NCBI RefSeq assembly: GCF_000143415.4
Contig: NW_003314262.1
Span: 3,034,519 to 3,098,518, forward strand
Source: Selaginella moellendorffii
Taxonomy: Eukaryota > Streptophyta > Lycopodiopsida > Selaginellales > Selaginellaceae
Reading direction: 5' to 3'
Length of the DNA: 64,000 nt
Positions 20,387 to 31,500 of this stretch are shown here, in pieces; position 1 is the stretch's first letter, and every line of letters begins with the position of its first letter. A program made the translations under genes and the position numbers. Below the pieces are notes generated by a model that was given only the letters and a program-made list of their open reading frames with translations, had not been told where the DNA came from and did not search any database.

Positions 20387-23350
20387 TCATACACCGAAAG
20401 GAAGCCACCGACGTTTCGGCCTTGACAACTTAGAGTCGAGTGAAGAGCCTGTGTGTGTTTCATCGTCATCAGTAGAACGTAAGAGTTCCTCCTCTTCATC
20501 CTTTGTCTCGGGGCATGGAGTTTGAGAGTTCTCGCTTTGACCCCCCTCTGTATCAGTTTCTATAAAACTTCGATCCACCGAGAGGCTTTCCTCAGCTTTT
20601 TCACTCTCTTTTCCAGGAGATTCGTCATCATTCCTTCCAAAACTTTGGTGGCTTTCGTTGTCCCCATCATGAAAGTCATTCTGTAAGAGTTTTTCATCAT
20701 CGCCCACAGCTTGCTCGTCCTGTTCCTTTCTCAAGTCGCCGTCCAGGTCGTCACAGTCTCTTGCAGAGCTTTGATCCGGCATGAGACTTCCATCATGGCT
20801 ACCAGCTTGTTCATCTTGTTCCTCCCTCTCTGGACTGTCACCATTCCTCGGGCCTGGACTTTCAACAGCGTTTCCAGCTTCTTGCTTGCTGCTGCTGCTG
20901 CTTCCATCTTCCTGGACCAACTTTAGCAGCTTGCCAGACTCGTCCGACTTGCGAAGTCCGTCCAAGATCGCTGTGAAAGTAGCAGCATGAGGAGGAGAGC
21001 CGCCAGCAGCCATCTCCTGTAAAAGCTCCTGGGCCTTCTCAGTCTTCCCGGACCTCACCAGGCCATCAAACAGCGAAGCGGATGTGACGGCAGTGGGAAC
21101 GTTGCCTCTGGAGATCATGTCCTCGAACAGCTTAAGCGCCGCGTCCACTTTCAAAGCCTTGCAAAAGCCGTGGATGAGAGCGTCGTAGATCATGACGCTT
21201 CCAACAAGCTCGCCCCGAGCAAGCATGCCCTCGAACCTGTGGAACGCCTCGTCGACGTTCCCGGCATGGCACAGCGCCTGGACGAGTGCCGTGTACGTAG
21301 CAACCGTCGGCTTCTGGCCTTTGCCGATCATCTCGTCGAAGAACTTGCAAGCGTCTTCCAGTTTCTTCCCCTTGATCAGCCCGTTGATGATGCAGCAATA
21401 GGCAGCAGCGTCCGGAGCACCACCCTGGCGGACCATCTCTTGGAACAAGCTCACTGCTCGATCGACTTGGCCTTGATAGCACAAGCCCGTGCATAGAGCA
21501 GTGTAAGCCACTACGTCGGCGTTCCAACCCCGGCTAGACGCCTCCTCGAGCATCTTCACAGCTCTGTCAACTTCGCCAATCTTGCACAGGCCGATGCAAA
21601 GCGGGGTGTAAGTCACGGCGTCTGGCAAGTAGCCAACCATCTCGAGGTCGTGGAGCAAAGCGAATGCCCGCTCCACTCGGTTCTCTCGGCTCCTGCACAG
21701 CCCGTTGATCAGGATGTTGTAAGTCGTTGCGTCGGGCTTGCATCCTTCCGACACCATTCTCTGGAAAATCCTGCAAGCTTCGTCGAGCCGGCCGGTCTTA
21801 CACAACCCGACGATGATGCTGCAGCACAGGCCGGGATCCAAGTTTTCTGCTGCGGCTTTGCTCTGCTCGAATAGATCGTCGAGTGTATTCTCAACGCTGC
21901 CACCATCGCACAGTCCCTTCACAAGTGACGAGTAGAGCTGTAAGTTTGGAGAGCTGGAGCATTTGTCAAGCTCGTCCAAGAGCTGGGCAGCCTCGTCGAG
22001 CCTCCCGAGCTTGCAGAAGCCATCGAGAAGGCAAATGTACGTCACAGAATCTGGAAAACATCCATGAGCTATCATCCCTTTCATAATCCTGAAAGCATTG
22101 GCCACTCTCCCGATCTTGCTGAGGCCCTGGATGATCGTCGTGTAAGTCACCACGTTTGGCTTGCACCCGCCTCGCATCATCTCCTCAAAGCTCTTTGCAG
22201 CTTGCTCAAAGTTTCCCGACTTGCACAGCCCGTCTATCATAACCGTGTGGGTGATCACGTCTGGACGGTACCCGGCCTCCACCATTTCGTCAAAGAGAGA
22301 GCAAGCCTCTTTCATTCTTCCCGACTTTGCAAATCCGTGGATGAGAGACGTGTAGATGACTGAATTCGGCCGAAAACCACTAGCTGCCATCACTCGGAAC
22401 AGCTCCTCGGCCCGTTCCAAGGTTCCTGCCTTGCAAAGACTGTTCACCAGAATCCCATACGTGACTTCTGTTGGAACACAAGCTTTCGCGAGCATATTGT
22501 CGAGAACCTTGAGAGCTTCTTGTGCATGGCCAGCTTTGGCGAGCCCGTCGATCATTGTGTTGTAAGCAATAGCGTCGGGAGGGAAGCCACACTTCTCCAT
22601 CTGTCCGAAAACCTCTCGAGCTTCCTTCACTCTTTTCGCTTTGAGCAGCGTTCTCACCATCGCGGTGTGAAGTGCCCGATCCGGAGGAACGAATCCCATT
22701 GCCATCATCTCGTGAAAAACCTCGAAAGCCTTCTCGTCCATCCCAGCCTTGCACAGGCAATCCACAAGGATGAGAAACGTATGCAAGTCGGGCTTACACC
22801 TCTTCCTCTTCATGATCTCGAAGCACGTCACAGCGTCGTCGGCCCGGCGCGTCCTGGCGAAGCTCCGGATCAAGATGTTGAAGGAGAAAGTGTTGGGCGC
22901 GATCCCGGCCTTGAGCATCTCCTCGTGGATCGCGTAGCACTGCGAGTAGTTCTTCTCGGCCACCAGGAGATTCATGAGGCAATTGTAAGTGAAGACATCG
23001 TGCTGGAATCCCGCCTGTTCTCCAGCCCATCGGAAGAAACTGATAGCCGTCCCAGTGACCTTGAGCGATCGCAGCACCGCTGCGACGTGGGATCCAAGCA
23101 CCTGGCCGTGGACGGGGCCGAGCACGTTGCGGATATTATGGACCGACCAGGAGCTGCCGTCGAGCCTCACGTCCTTGATCGTCTCCACAATCGAGGTCAC
23201 CAGATCAGCGCGACGCACGAAATCGGGCGTGAGGTGCTCGCGCTCTGGCTTACCGCTGGGGAAGCTCCTGGCGGTGTAGTGGCGGACAATCGCTCGTCCT
23301 CCTCCTCGATCAAGCAGCAGCAGCCATAGCTCGCGCTGCCGCAAAGACAT
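20387..23350 (-). CDS. P-type pentatricopeptide repeat protein with acidic tail
   Basis: PPR proteins bind organelle RNAs through 35-residue helical repeats and act in processing, stability or translation. This intronless gene encodes 987 residues. The N-terminus (MSLRQRELWLLLLDRGGGR) is basic and hydrophobic, fitting an organelle presequence, more likely mitochondrial. From about 135 to 810 I count roughly 20 P-type repeats in tandem, such as YNTMIDGLAKAGHAQEALKV and YTSLIHGFAKSGRMKEACSL. No L/S repeats, E, DYW or SMR domain is seen. The last 170 residues are an acidic Ser/Glu/Asp-rich tail ending in a basic RPKRRWLPFGV, which is unusual for the class. The start is the first ATG of the frame. 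It is convergent with MFAP1. The target RNA cannot be read from the sequence. Confidence 0.93.
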   Translation of the reverse strand: MSLRQRELWLLLLDRGGGRAIVRHYTARSFPSGKPEREHLTPDFVRRADLVTSIVETIKDVRLDGSSWSVHNIRNVLGPVHGQVLGSHVAAVLRSLKVTGTAISFFRWAGEQAGFQHDVFTYNCLMNLLVAEKNYSQCYAIHEEMLKAGIAPNTFSFNILIRSFARTRRADDAVTCFEIMKRKRCKPDLHTFLILVDCLCKAGMDEKAFEVFHEMMAMGFVPPDRALHTAMVRTLLKAKRVKEAREVFGQMEKCGFPPDAIAYNTMIDGLAKAGHAQEALKVLDNMLAKACVPTEVTYGILVNSLCKAGTLERAEELFRVMAASGFRPNSVIYTSLIHGFAKSGRMKEACSLFDEMVEAGYRPDVITHTVMIDGLCKSGNFEQAAKSFEEMMRGGCKPNVVTYTTIIQGLSKIGRVANAFRIMKGMIAHGCFPDSVTYICLLDGFCKLGRLDEAAQLLDELDKCSSSPNLQLYSSLVKGLCDGGSVENTLDDLFEQSKAAAENLDPGLCCSIIVGLCKTGRLDEACRIFQRMVSEGCKPDATTYNILINGLCRSRENRVERAFALLHDLEMVGYLPDAVTYTPLCIGLCKIGEVDRAVKMLEEASSRGWNADVVAYTALCTGLCYQGQVDRAVSLFQEMVRQGGAPDAAAYCCIINGLIKGKKLEDACKFFDEMIGKGQKPTVATYTALVQALCHAGNVDEAFHRFEGMLARGELVGSVMIYDALIHGFCKALKVDAALKLFEDMISRGNVPTAVTSASLFDGLVRSGKTEKAQELLQEMAAGGSPPHAATFTAILDGLRKSDESGKLLKLVQEDGSSSSSKQEAGNAVESPGPRNGDSPEREEQDEQAGSHDGSLMPDQSSARDCDDLDGDLRKEQDEQAVGDDEKLLQNDFHDGDNESHQSFGRNDDESPGKESEKAEESLSVDRSFIETDTEGGQSENSQTPCPETKDEEEELLRSTDDDETHTGSSLDSKLSRPKRRWLPFGV

Positions 23351-24422
23351 AAAAACCTAACCCTTGGTGCTCATAGCTCGAATGTATCAGTCCGCGCTCT
23401 CCCTGCTAGAATGTAGCCCTCTCCGCAGAAAGGTATAAAGAAGCATATTCCTGTCCTAAACCCTAAACCCTATGAACAAATATCTTTTTAAGAATATGCC
23501 AGGCAAAAGAAAAGAAGCATAAATATTGTTAAGAATTTTTTTTATATTCCTACAATTTCCAATCTGCCTAGAACCAGAATGCAATGAGGCTTTAGATGCA
23601 TTTGGCCTCACGAGACAGACTTGCATTTGAAAGATCTTGTGTAGACATTTCGAAAGAGAATCAACATGGGCAGATAGCAAATTTTCTATTGCCACAACTT
23701 AGCCTTTGAGGATTTCCCAGCTCCGAGAGAATGACTCCATAGCCACAATGGCTATGGAGAAAATATTTGGACAATTTTCTTTAAAGGAACTCTGGGTTTC
23801 CCCTGGTTTTAGAATAAGTCACCAATGTGTGATGTCCTTAAAAAGAAGAGGTAGATTGGGAATTATTGAAATTGTAAAGGTAAATTGGGAAATGCTAAAA
23901 TTTTACTAAGTAGATCTTAAAGAGTTTATTCTAATATGTTGTAAAATTCTAGCAAAAAAGAAAAACCTTCTCTCCATTCTTAATTTATAAATTATTATTA
24001 AAGTAAGCTAAAAAAGTAAAAATAAATTACTCTATTTAGAATATTTACAAAGGGAAAACATATCCACGTGTTTATCACTAATTTTTCTCTTTTTGTGTTT
24101 TCATTTGCTACAAGAATGCCGGGGAAGAAGCCAAATAACCACTTCAAATGTTCTTTGTTTTCCACCCCAAATATAAAATTACATCTTAAATCAATTAGTT
24201 TTTATTTCTCATTAAAAATAATGGATGTGGAATAGAAGCAAACATTCACAACAATAAGTGGGTGTAAGTTATGGGATTCTTCCAACATAACTATATAAGC
24301 TAGAAAATTTTGTAAATGCTATATATTATTCTTGTATTCACTTTCATCTTTCACATAGAAAAGAACAATTGTAGAATATTTGTGGTAATATTAAAACTAT
24401 CTGAGTTTCAAGTAAACTCATT
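23351..24422. other. Upstream region of PPR gene passing into AT-rich DNA
   Basis: Telo-box motifs (cctaaaccctaaaccct at about 23457) lie about 110 bp upstream of the PPR start. Beyond about 23.5 kb the sequence becomes strongly AT-rich and I see no gene. Confidence 0.55.
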
Positions 24423-25295
24423 TTGAAGTCTATAAATCAGCTAAACAATGATACAAAATTAAATTTTATTTTTATTATAGTTTTTCTTTTTCCAACATAT
24501 GTTATAGCACCAATTTATAAACCAAAGTTTGGGAGATTTATAATTTTAAATCCTCAGGACATTGTAAAAACTAGTACAATATTTCAAAAGCTATTATCTA
24601 AATTATATTATAATAAAATATATCCTATGGATTATTCAGATGGTGAGCTTATTAGTACTTCAGTAGGAATTCTTGATTTCAGATTCAAAACAAAGTATGA
24701 ATGTGAAAATGAAGAAACAATTACAAGTAAAATTTTGATAGCTGCTTTTGAAAGGATTTTTTATGCAAATATTAATGATATACAACTTAATTGTCCAGAC
24801 TATTTTGAAAATGAAAATAAAGGATATTTTATGCAATATAAATTAATTCAAGAGTGGGTATTTCATAATAGGTTACAATTTAACTTTAGTGAAACTTCTA
24901 ATCCTGTATGCTTTCTTAGACAACATACATTATATAATCCACAACAACTACAATAAAATCAATATTTATTTTCTCTAAATGGTAAAGTTATTTTAAGGGT
25001 AACATCAAATTGTCAAGTTATTATTTTCTATAAAACCATAAAGATATGGGGAACAAAAGTTTTTATAAACTATGATACTATTTGTGTACTAAAACTCCAA
25101 AATGATGGTAACCTTGTCTTATATAGTAATAAAAGAGTATTATGGGGAACCAATAAATACTGTTCTAATCAACCTAATTGTATAATATTTTCATACTTAA
25201 CTATTCAAAATGATTGTAGTTTAAAAATTTACCTAGCAGCATATCCTAATGTTATTTGGTGGATTTTACATAGTCATTACTTATGTTTAACATAA
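24423..25295 (+). pseudogene. AT-rich bulb-lectin-like gene remnant with in-frame stop
   Basis: One reading frame runs from 24423 to 25295 and is broken only by a TAA at 24954-24956. The N-terminal part has a hydrophobic segment (FIFIIVFLFPTYVIAP) like a signal peptide, then about 150 residues I do not recognise. The part after the stop resembles a bulb-type (GNA) mannose-binding lectin: LQNDGNLVLYSNKRVLWGTN carries the QxDxNxVxY-type sugar-binding pattern, and TIQNDCSLKIY is a degenerate second one. There is no in-frame ATG at the start, only an upstream TGA, so either a 5' exon is missing or the initiator has been lost. Base composition is far more AT-rich than the neighbouring genes. I judge it a decayed gene, though stop readthrough or an unannotated splice is possible. 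Confidence 0.55.
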
Positions 25296-25972
25296 TTTCT
25301 TTATTCAACATATCTGAATGCTATCATTTTTATTATTATTTATTTTAAATATAAAAAGGAACTTTTACTCTCATTATCCTAGTATCTTTTACCATCTAAT
25401 TCTTGATACTTATGCCATAATTTGAATGAGTAGTTTTTCTTTGCAAATTACTATTTAAGTAGGTATTTGATTGACTGAAACACAGTGATCTCCCTTATAC
25501 TACTTAAGTCAATGTTTCACATGATGCTAGAGCCATTGCTATATAACATTTTTTTGCAGCCTTCTAGCCACCCTAAGCCACTTTACTCCAATGCTCATAA
25601 CCCATGAATTAGAGATATTGAAGGATTATAGTATAAAACTAGTGTATAATAATCCTTCCTCCAACCCTATAACCACTTTTTAGCATCTTTAAAATGCCCT
25701 AAGGTTTAAGGAGACAGTTTTCTTCCTCACCAAGTCCCTCCCAATTCATGGTAGAAGGTCTACTAAGTTTTAATGACCTTTAGAACTTCCTCACTCTGTA
25801 ATAATACTTTTGGTTATTAAGCAAAAGGATTAATCATTTTTGTTTCCTCACAATTAGAGATTTCAAGATAATATTTTAAAACATTATAACCTAATACAAA
25901 TTTTGTGGGTACTCCCACTACCTTCACCACCAAGATGCCCTAACCATGTGGTTAGAATAAACTTTCCAATGC
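25296..25972. other. AT-rich intergenic DNA
   Basis: I see no gene or clear repeat here. Confidence 0.4.
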
Positions 25973-26229
25973 TGCACATGTGACCATTACAGTCAAATTG
26001 TGACAGCCATATCAACAATTTGAAGTGAAGTTGCCCTAGTACATGTCACCGTCATTGTCATTTTTTTGACAATGGCCTTGTGATAATGAAATCAATTTGA
26101 ATGATTTTTAAAACTGGCCCAGCTGGTTGACCACTATCAAACCTGCAATAGTAGGTTAAAGTGCTATTGCTGATGTGTCAATTTTTTGTTTTAGGGTTGA
26201 GTGAGTAGCAGTTGAACAACTTGGAGATC

Positions 26230-26661
26230 ATGTTCTCCACTCAATATCAACAAGAGTTTCTATATTATAGTTCTCAATTCAGCAAGGGGAATTTTATTGC
26301 TCCCACTCCACTGAAGCCTCCAAAACCAGCTAGAAATCAGGGGCATTGGTCTTTGAATGAATTGTTGATTCTGAATGAAGCAAAGAAGCATGATTTCTTC
26401 TTATAGCAGTGAGGTAGCATTCAGGAGAGGCACAAAAAAAGATTGCAGTTGTTCATTAACAACAAGTCTCCGAGTAAGTTTTGGATTTTTTAGACTTCTA
26501 GTCATTCACTAAGTTTGCAACTACTGTTTGACACATGGTGTCAACCATTTGCTTGGGCAATGCCAATCTCGGTGGGAGTATATCTACAAAGAGTTCAACA
26601 AAATCAAGTCATATAAATATCATGTTCCTACTAGCAGAAGCAGTTACTAGAACATGATAAT
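26230..26661 (+). pseudogene. Harbinger Myb/SANT-like accessory gene, 5' part
   Basis: From the ATG at 26230 the frame reads MFSTQYQQEFLYYSSQ, then NQGHWSLNELLILNEAKKHD, a Myb/SANT-like helix with its Trp, before stops at about 26404. Further in, another frame carries CQSRWEYIYKEFNKIKSY, the third-helix region typical of these proteins. The sequence breaks off at the LTR insertion at 26662 and resumes after 33113. Stops and frame shifts make it non-functional. Confidence 0.7.
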
Positions 26662-28540
26662 TGTAAGTGACTAAATTTTCCATTCTACTTTAGTCACTTA
26701 ACCACACCTCCGACCACTTGGAGGAGTCTCACTCACAACCTCCATAAGTCCTATTTCGGACTTGGGGACTTGCTAGCCCCAAGAATGGCATCCATGCCAC
26801 TCAACCGTTGCATTTGGTCCAAGTGCTCCATGTGTCTGGTCCCATGACCGACACCCAAAGGTACCACTGACAGTTCAGCCCGTTATGCTAAGGCCATGCC
26901 CATTCACCTTTGCTGCACTGGTGGTCCAATACCACTTGCATCACAGTCCCGTCTCTCCAAGACTGGGCCATCCGTCCACGAGTGGTCTTCCCAGATCCAC
27001 TCCTTAGCATCCTTAGGATGCCCATAAACATGGGGAATAACCTTCCCCAATATCCCTTTCTCAGTTCCTACCAAGTCCCTTTTCTATCCATGACCATGTT
27101 TGCCAACACTACCACTAGATCAAGGCCCGCAGGCCCGGCCACTAAGTCCCATTGTCCTCTGGGACTTCTTCACCATGTGACCGTATCTTTAGTCACTACA
27201 CTAGAGGACTGCTCCTCCTCCTTTCCCTAGTTTGGGACTTTGGGACAACATTTCGGAACACCATGGCCCTACACGAGCCCCGTGGGTACTCTCCCCACCT
27301 TCCGCCTTTAGGTGCTCTAGCCATAGGCTTAGAGCGAGGTTCCGTTGAGCCACGCTAGGTATCCAAGTAGGTAGTACCACCCACACTTGGACTGAGAGCA
27401 TCGGCCAGTCGATCTCCCGAGGGAACTAGAGCTGGCTTTTGAACACTTCACCAAACTACCCCACTTGTCGGTCCGTATTCACTCTAGTCTTGGACTTCCC
27501 AATGGATATCCCATCACCAACACTTGGGCACGGCCTTCCTGGGCCAAACTGGCTCCATTGGAGTTCTCCCCCTACTATACTTTTGGAGCTCACTAAATCC
27601 CCCAAGGTCTGGGAGACGAATGCTTTGGGCTTTCACCCTCTCAGACTCGAACTCGGACTCAGACTCGGACTCGGACTCAAACTCGGGCTCGGTCCTGGCC
27701 TTCGCCTCGGTCTCGGTCTCGGTCTCAGTCCCAATCTCGGTCTCGGTCTCAGTCCCGGTCTCGGTCTCAGTCCCGGTCTCGGTCTCAGTCTCGGTCCCGG
27801 TCTCAGTCTCGACCTCGGACTCCATCTCGAGTCCTTCTCGAACTCCATCTCAGATTCCATCTCAGGTCCATCTTAGACTCCATCTCGGACTCCGTCTCGG
27901 TCCATCTTGGACTCCATCTCGGGTCCATCTCGGACTCCATCTCGGACTCCATCTCGGACTCCACCTCGGGTCCATCTCAGACTCCATCTGGGACTCCACC
28001 TTGGGTCCATCTCAGACTCTATCTTGGACTCCACCTCGGGTCCATCTCGGACTCCACTTCGGACTCCACCTTGGGTCCATTTCGGACTCCATCTCAAACT
28101 CCATCTCGGGTCCATCTCGGACTCCACCTCAGACTCCACTTTGGGTCCATCTCAGACTCCATCTCGGGTCCATCTTAGACTCCACCTCGGACTCCACTTT
28201 GGGTCCATCTCAGACTCCATCTCGGGTCCATCTCGGACTCCATCTCGAGTCCATCTCGGACTCCACTTCGGACTCCAACTCAGGTCCATCTTGGACTCCA
28301 TCTCAGACACTTCCATGTGTCATGTGTTGGTCCTTTTGGGTCCCTTTTTTGGAGCTTTGCTTATTGCTCGCTTTGTGCTCGTTCCTCGAGCACCTTGTTG
28401 GGAGTTCCACTCCCACTCTCAACTTTTCAAGTTGGAGGTTTTGGTCCAAACGTGTTACGCTTGTTTGGCTTTCGCTTTGGCCACTACCACGTAGCACCCT
28501 TCCGGCTCCACTTTGGGGCCTAGGGATTTTGTGTCTCACA
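26662..28540 (-). repeat. 3' LTR, full length, with minisatellite
   Basis: On the plus strand it begins TGTAAGTGACTAAA and ends GTGTCTCACA, so both ends have the TG...CA form. It contains a 12-bp perfect inverted repeat at its left end and a large minisatellite in the middle. Confidence 0.8.
27640..28315. repeat. LTR-internal minisatellite, 6-bp and 12-bp units
   Basis: From about 27640 to 27830 the sequence is a degenerate array of 6-bp units of the tcggtc and tcagtc type. From about 27831 to 28315 it is an array of 12-bp units close to actccatctcgg with interspersed gggtccatctcgg. Long frames crossing it are by-products of the period being a multiple of three. Confidence 0.9.
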
Positions 28541-31500
28541 ACTCCACCACACATAGACGAAGTTCGATGTCCTCATCGAACGATAAACTATTTTATAAAG
28601 TAATACCAACATGTATTACCCTTTCTATTCTTAGCATCTCGCCAATATTTGTTAATGGTTATATACCGAAGGCTCACCATACCTTGCCCTTCTTCCAAGG
28701 AGCATAATCTCTCCAAATTAGAGACTGATTGGACTACTTGTGGTGGTCCTCTCCTTTTATTAGTGTAGTTCTTGCTAAACCTGTTAAAGACACCGTCTCT
28801 ATCTCAACCCCACTACTCCTTCTCAAGTAGTCTCAACTTTTATTAATATAACCAGTTCACCTTGGAACTTTTAATTTTGACTCTCAAAGTCAATTTCCTT
28901 GGTGTTTCTAACACCTTTCATTGCACATATTATGCAACTTCACTTCCCCATCCTAAGAAGTTCTTTACTTGAGGGCACCATCATCCTCTCTTATATTTCG
29001 TGCCACCTTAGGCACTAAGTTCCAGTTATCATACTTTGTGCTAGGGCTGTCCATGGACCTATCATTTGGCTACTTTGCCACTCCCTCCTTGGAAATTTCA
29101 CCTTTGCCAACTTGGAGCATTTGGGAATCCATCCTTGGAAGCACACTTCCTTTCTCACCATCCGTTAGCATCTAACACCTTAGTGTTCCATGCCTAACTT
29201 TGCCATTTGGATTCTCTCTAATGAACTCTATGGCTCATGCTTGGCCACTAGTCTTTTGCTCCTATCCTTGATTGTTGCACCCAGCAACATAGGATCGCTA
29301 CCTCCATTCTCAAGGTATCCTTTCAGTCCCATAACAAACACTTTGCTTTGCCAAGTCCAAAGGGTGTTCACCCCTAGTATGTCTCTTTAACATTTTCTAC
29401 TGTGGGCTCTATCCATGGCCCAACTTTGAGACCCTCCCATGAATCTATTATAGAGACTACTTTCCTCAGACTTACTATACCATCGCATTGACATAGCTTA
29501 TTTCTCTTAGGTGTTCTTCCCACTTGGTCACCTTGACCAAGCCCCACCACCATCAACAGTTTCAATCAACATTTTGAACTAAAAACCTTATTCCTTAACT
29601 TCACAAGGACCTTGTCCTTGCTTAGCTATAAGACCACCTAGTGATCTAACCTTGGCACCTTACCGGGTTTGGCAATAGGTACTAGGTCTTCCAGACCCTT
29701 AAGTTGTTCACCATGATCTCGGGGGCATCCCCTACACTTGGCGGTGCACCCAAGCCAGCCCTTCCAGCTAAGGTTCCATAGCAACTAAGACTGGGTGTCC
29801 CCATCTCATTCACCACGTCCTTGGTGCCCCTTGCACTAAAGTATTCAAGTTAGATATGTTGAGCTTTCACTCTAAACAATCTAGCTGTGCATCATGACTC
29901 CAGAGCATCCTCCGCTTGGCGGTGTGCACAAGCCAGTCTTCTCACTGAAAGTCCATGACCACTAAAATATGAGTGTCCTCATATTCCAAACTATCACCAC
30001 GCCCTAGTGATTTGGGACTCGAACCCAAGCACTAGAGGGTCGGGACTCGAACCCAACCTCCATATATGCATCTACGGATGGCATCACACCGGATGCCTGG
30101 CGTGACTCCCCATGTTGGTGCACCAACATATACTTAAAGCGCGCTATAGATCACAGCTTAGGAACCTAGTTCCTCCGCACTACCAAATCCTCTCACTTGA
30201 CAAGTCTGTGATCATGTATGGACTCCTCCATGCTCGGCCCCATGGGCCACCCCTTTGAAGTTAAGACCTTCAACTAGGGAATTTGTTCCCCTAACTTGCC
30301 AATCTCACTTAGCAAGTCATCCGGCCACCGTAACATGGTTCATGCATAAGCGTGAAAGTCCTTAACCATCGACTTTCGTTCAAAGCCCTCTCTTCGAACA
30401 CTCGAGAACTACTTCCCCAACCTTGATAGCCTCGCCTCATGGCCAGCTTTAAGACCACACTTCTATTGTGCCACTCTGATTTTGTGCGCTCTAGGAATCA
30501 TTTACATTTGGCTTTTTAGGTACTTATCTACCCAGAATTGTCTTTGGGAACTTTCAAGGAACTCTGTTCCTTAGTTTGTTAAGGCTTCTCTTTTGCAAGC
30601 TCCCTACTCACCACATGGTCTAACATGGATAATTCCACATTTTAAACTTTCTATGGCACCATGGTTGCTAGTAACTACATCCTCGAAAACCCTCTTGATT
30701 CTCCACTCCCAACTTGTATAACCATCGTTGGTTATGCCCTTTAATTTCTATGGTTCAGTTCCATCCTAATACTACTTGCCTTTTGGCCCCATATGTTTCC
30801 TTTAGTTATTTTCCTCCAGACTAGGAGGATAGCTTTGCACGTTTTACCATGCCTTAGCAAGTATTCATAGGGATAAACCTACCCAATAGCTTAGGGAGTG
30901 GTTCCTCAATCTGGGCATGCTCACCACACACCGGGATTACCGTTGCTACTTATGGGCTTCCATATGCCCATCACTAGCTTTACCAAAATCCCATTTTTGG
31001 CTTTGTCCAAATCGAGTAGACGGATTCCTCCCGTCTCCACAACCTTGGACGTTTGGATGGCATCTCCTATCCATCATTTGCTAGAGATTTAGTCCCTTGG
31101 GCCTTATCTATTGCCCTCGCGACACTAAACACCATCTCCTGGTGTTCTAGAGTGTTTAGGTGTCCCAATGATGGTCTCCTTGACAATGAGCATTTCCTTT
31201 TTCGACATTGACTCACTATATCACAACATAAGCAATTTATCCCCCGTAAAGGTATATCTAACTTTTTTATGCTATTAAAAAGTCTTGGGTAGCTACCTTC
31301 TACCTGTTTAACCAATTATCTTGCACCTCTTGCTTAATTGCCCTATAATTTTTAAGTTCTACAACTCATTGTTTGATGCTTCCACACCTCCATCATTATC
31401 TGGGTCACCACACTCTAACCACATGCTTTCTAGCTTAGGCTATGCCATTCCCTTGGCAAGGGGTTCCCATGAACCCATCAACATAACCTCAAGGTATCTC

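Noticed and set aside
27831-28315. Regular short repeats resembling a CRISPR array
   Set aside because: The units are contiguous 12-bp repeats without unique spacers, lie inside a plant LTR and recur with it.
27514-28603. Long open frames on both strands (up to 359 codons)
   Set aside because: They are generated by the LTR minisatellite, whose period is a multiple of three; all frames stay open and encode low-complexity repeats. Frames at 58479-59357 have the same cause.
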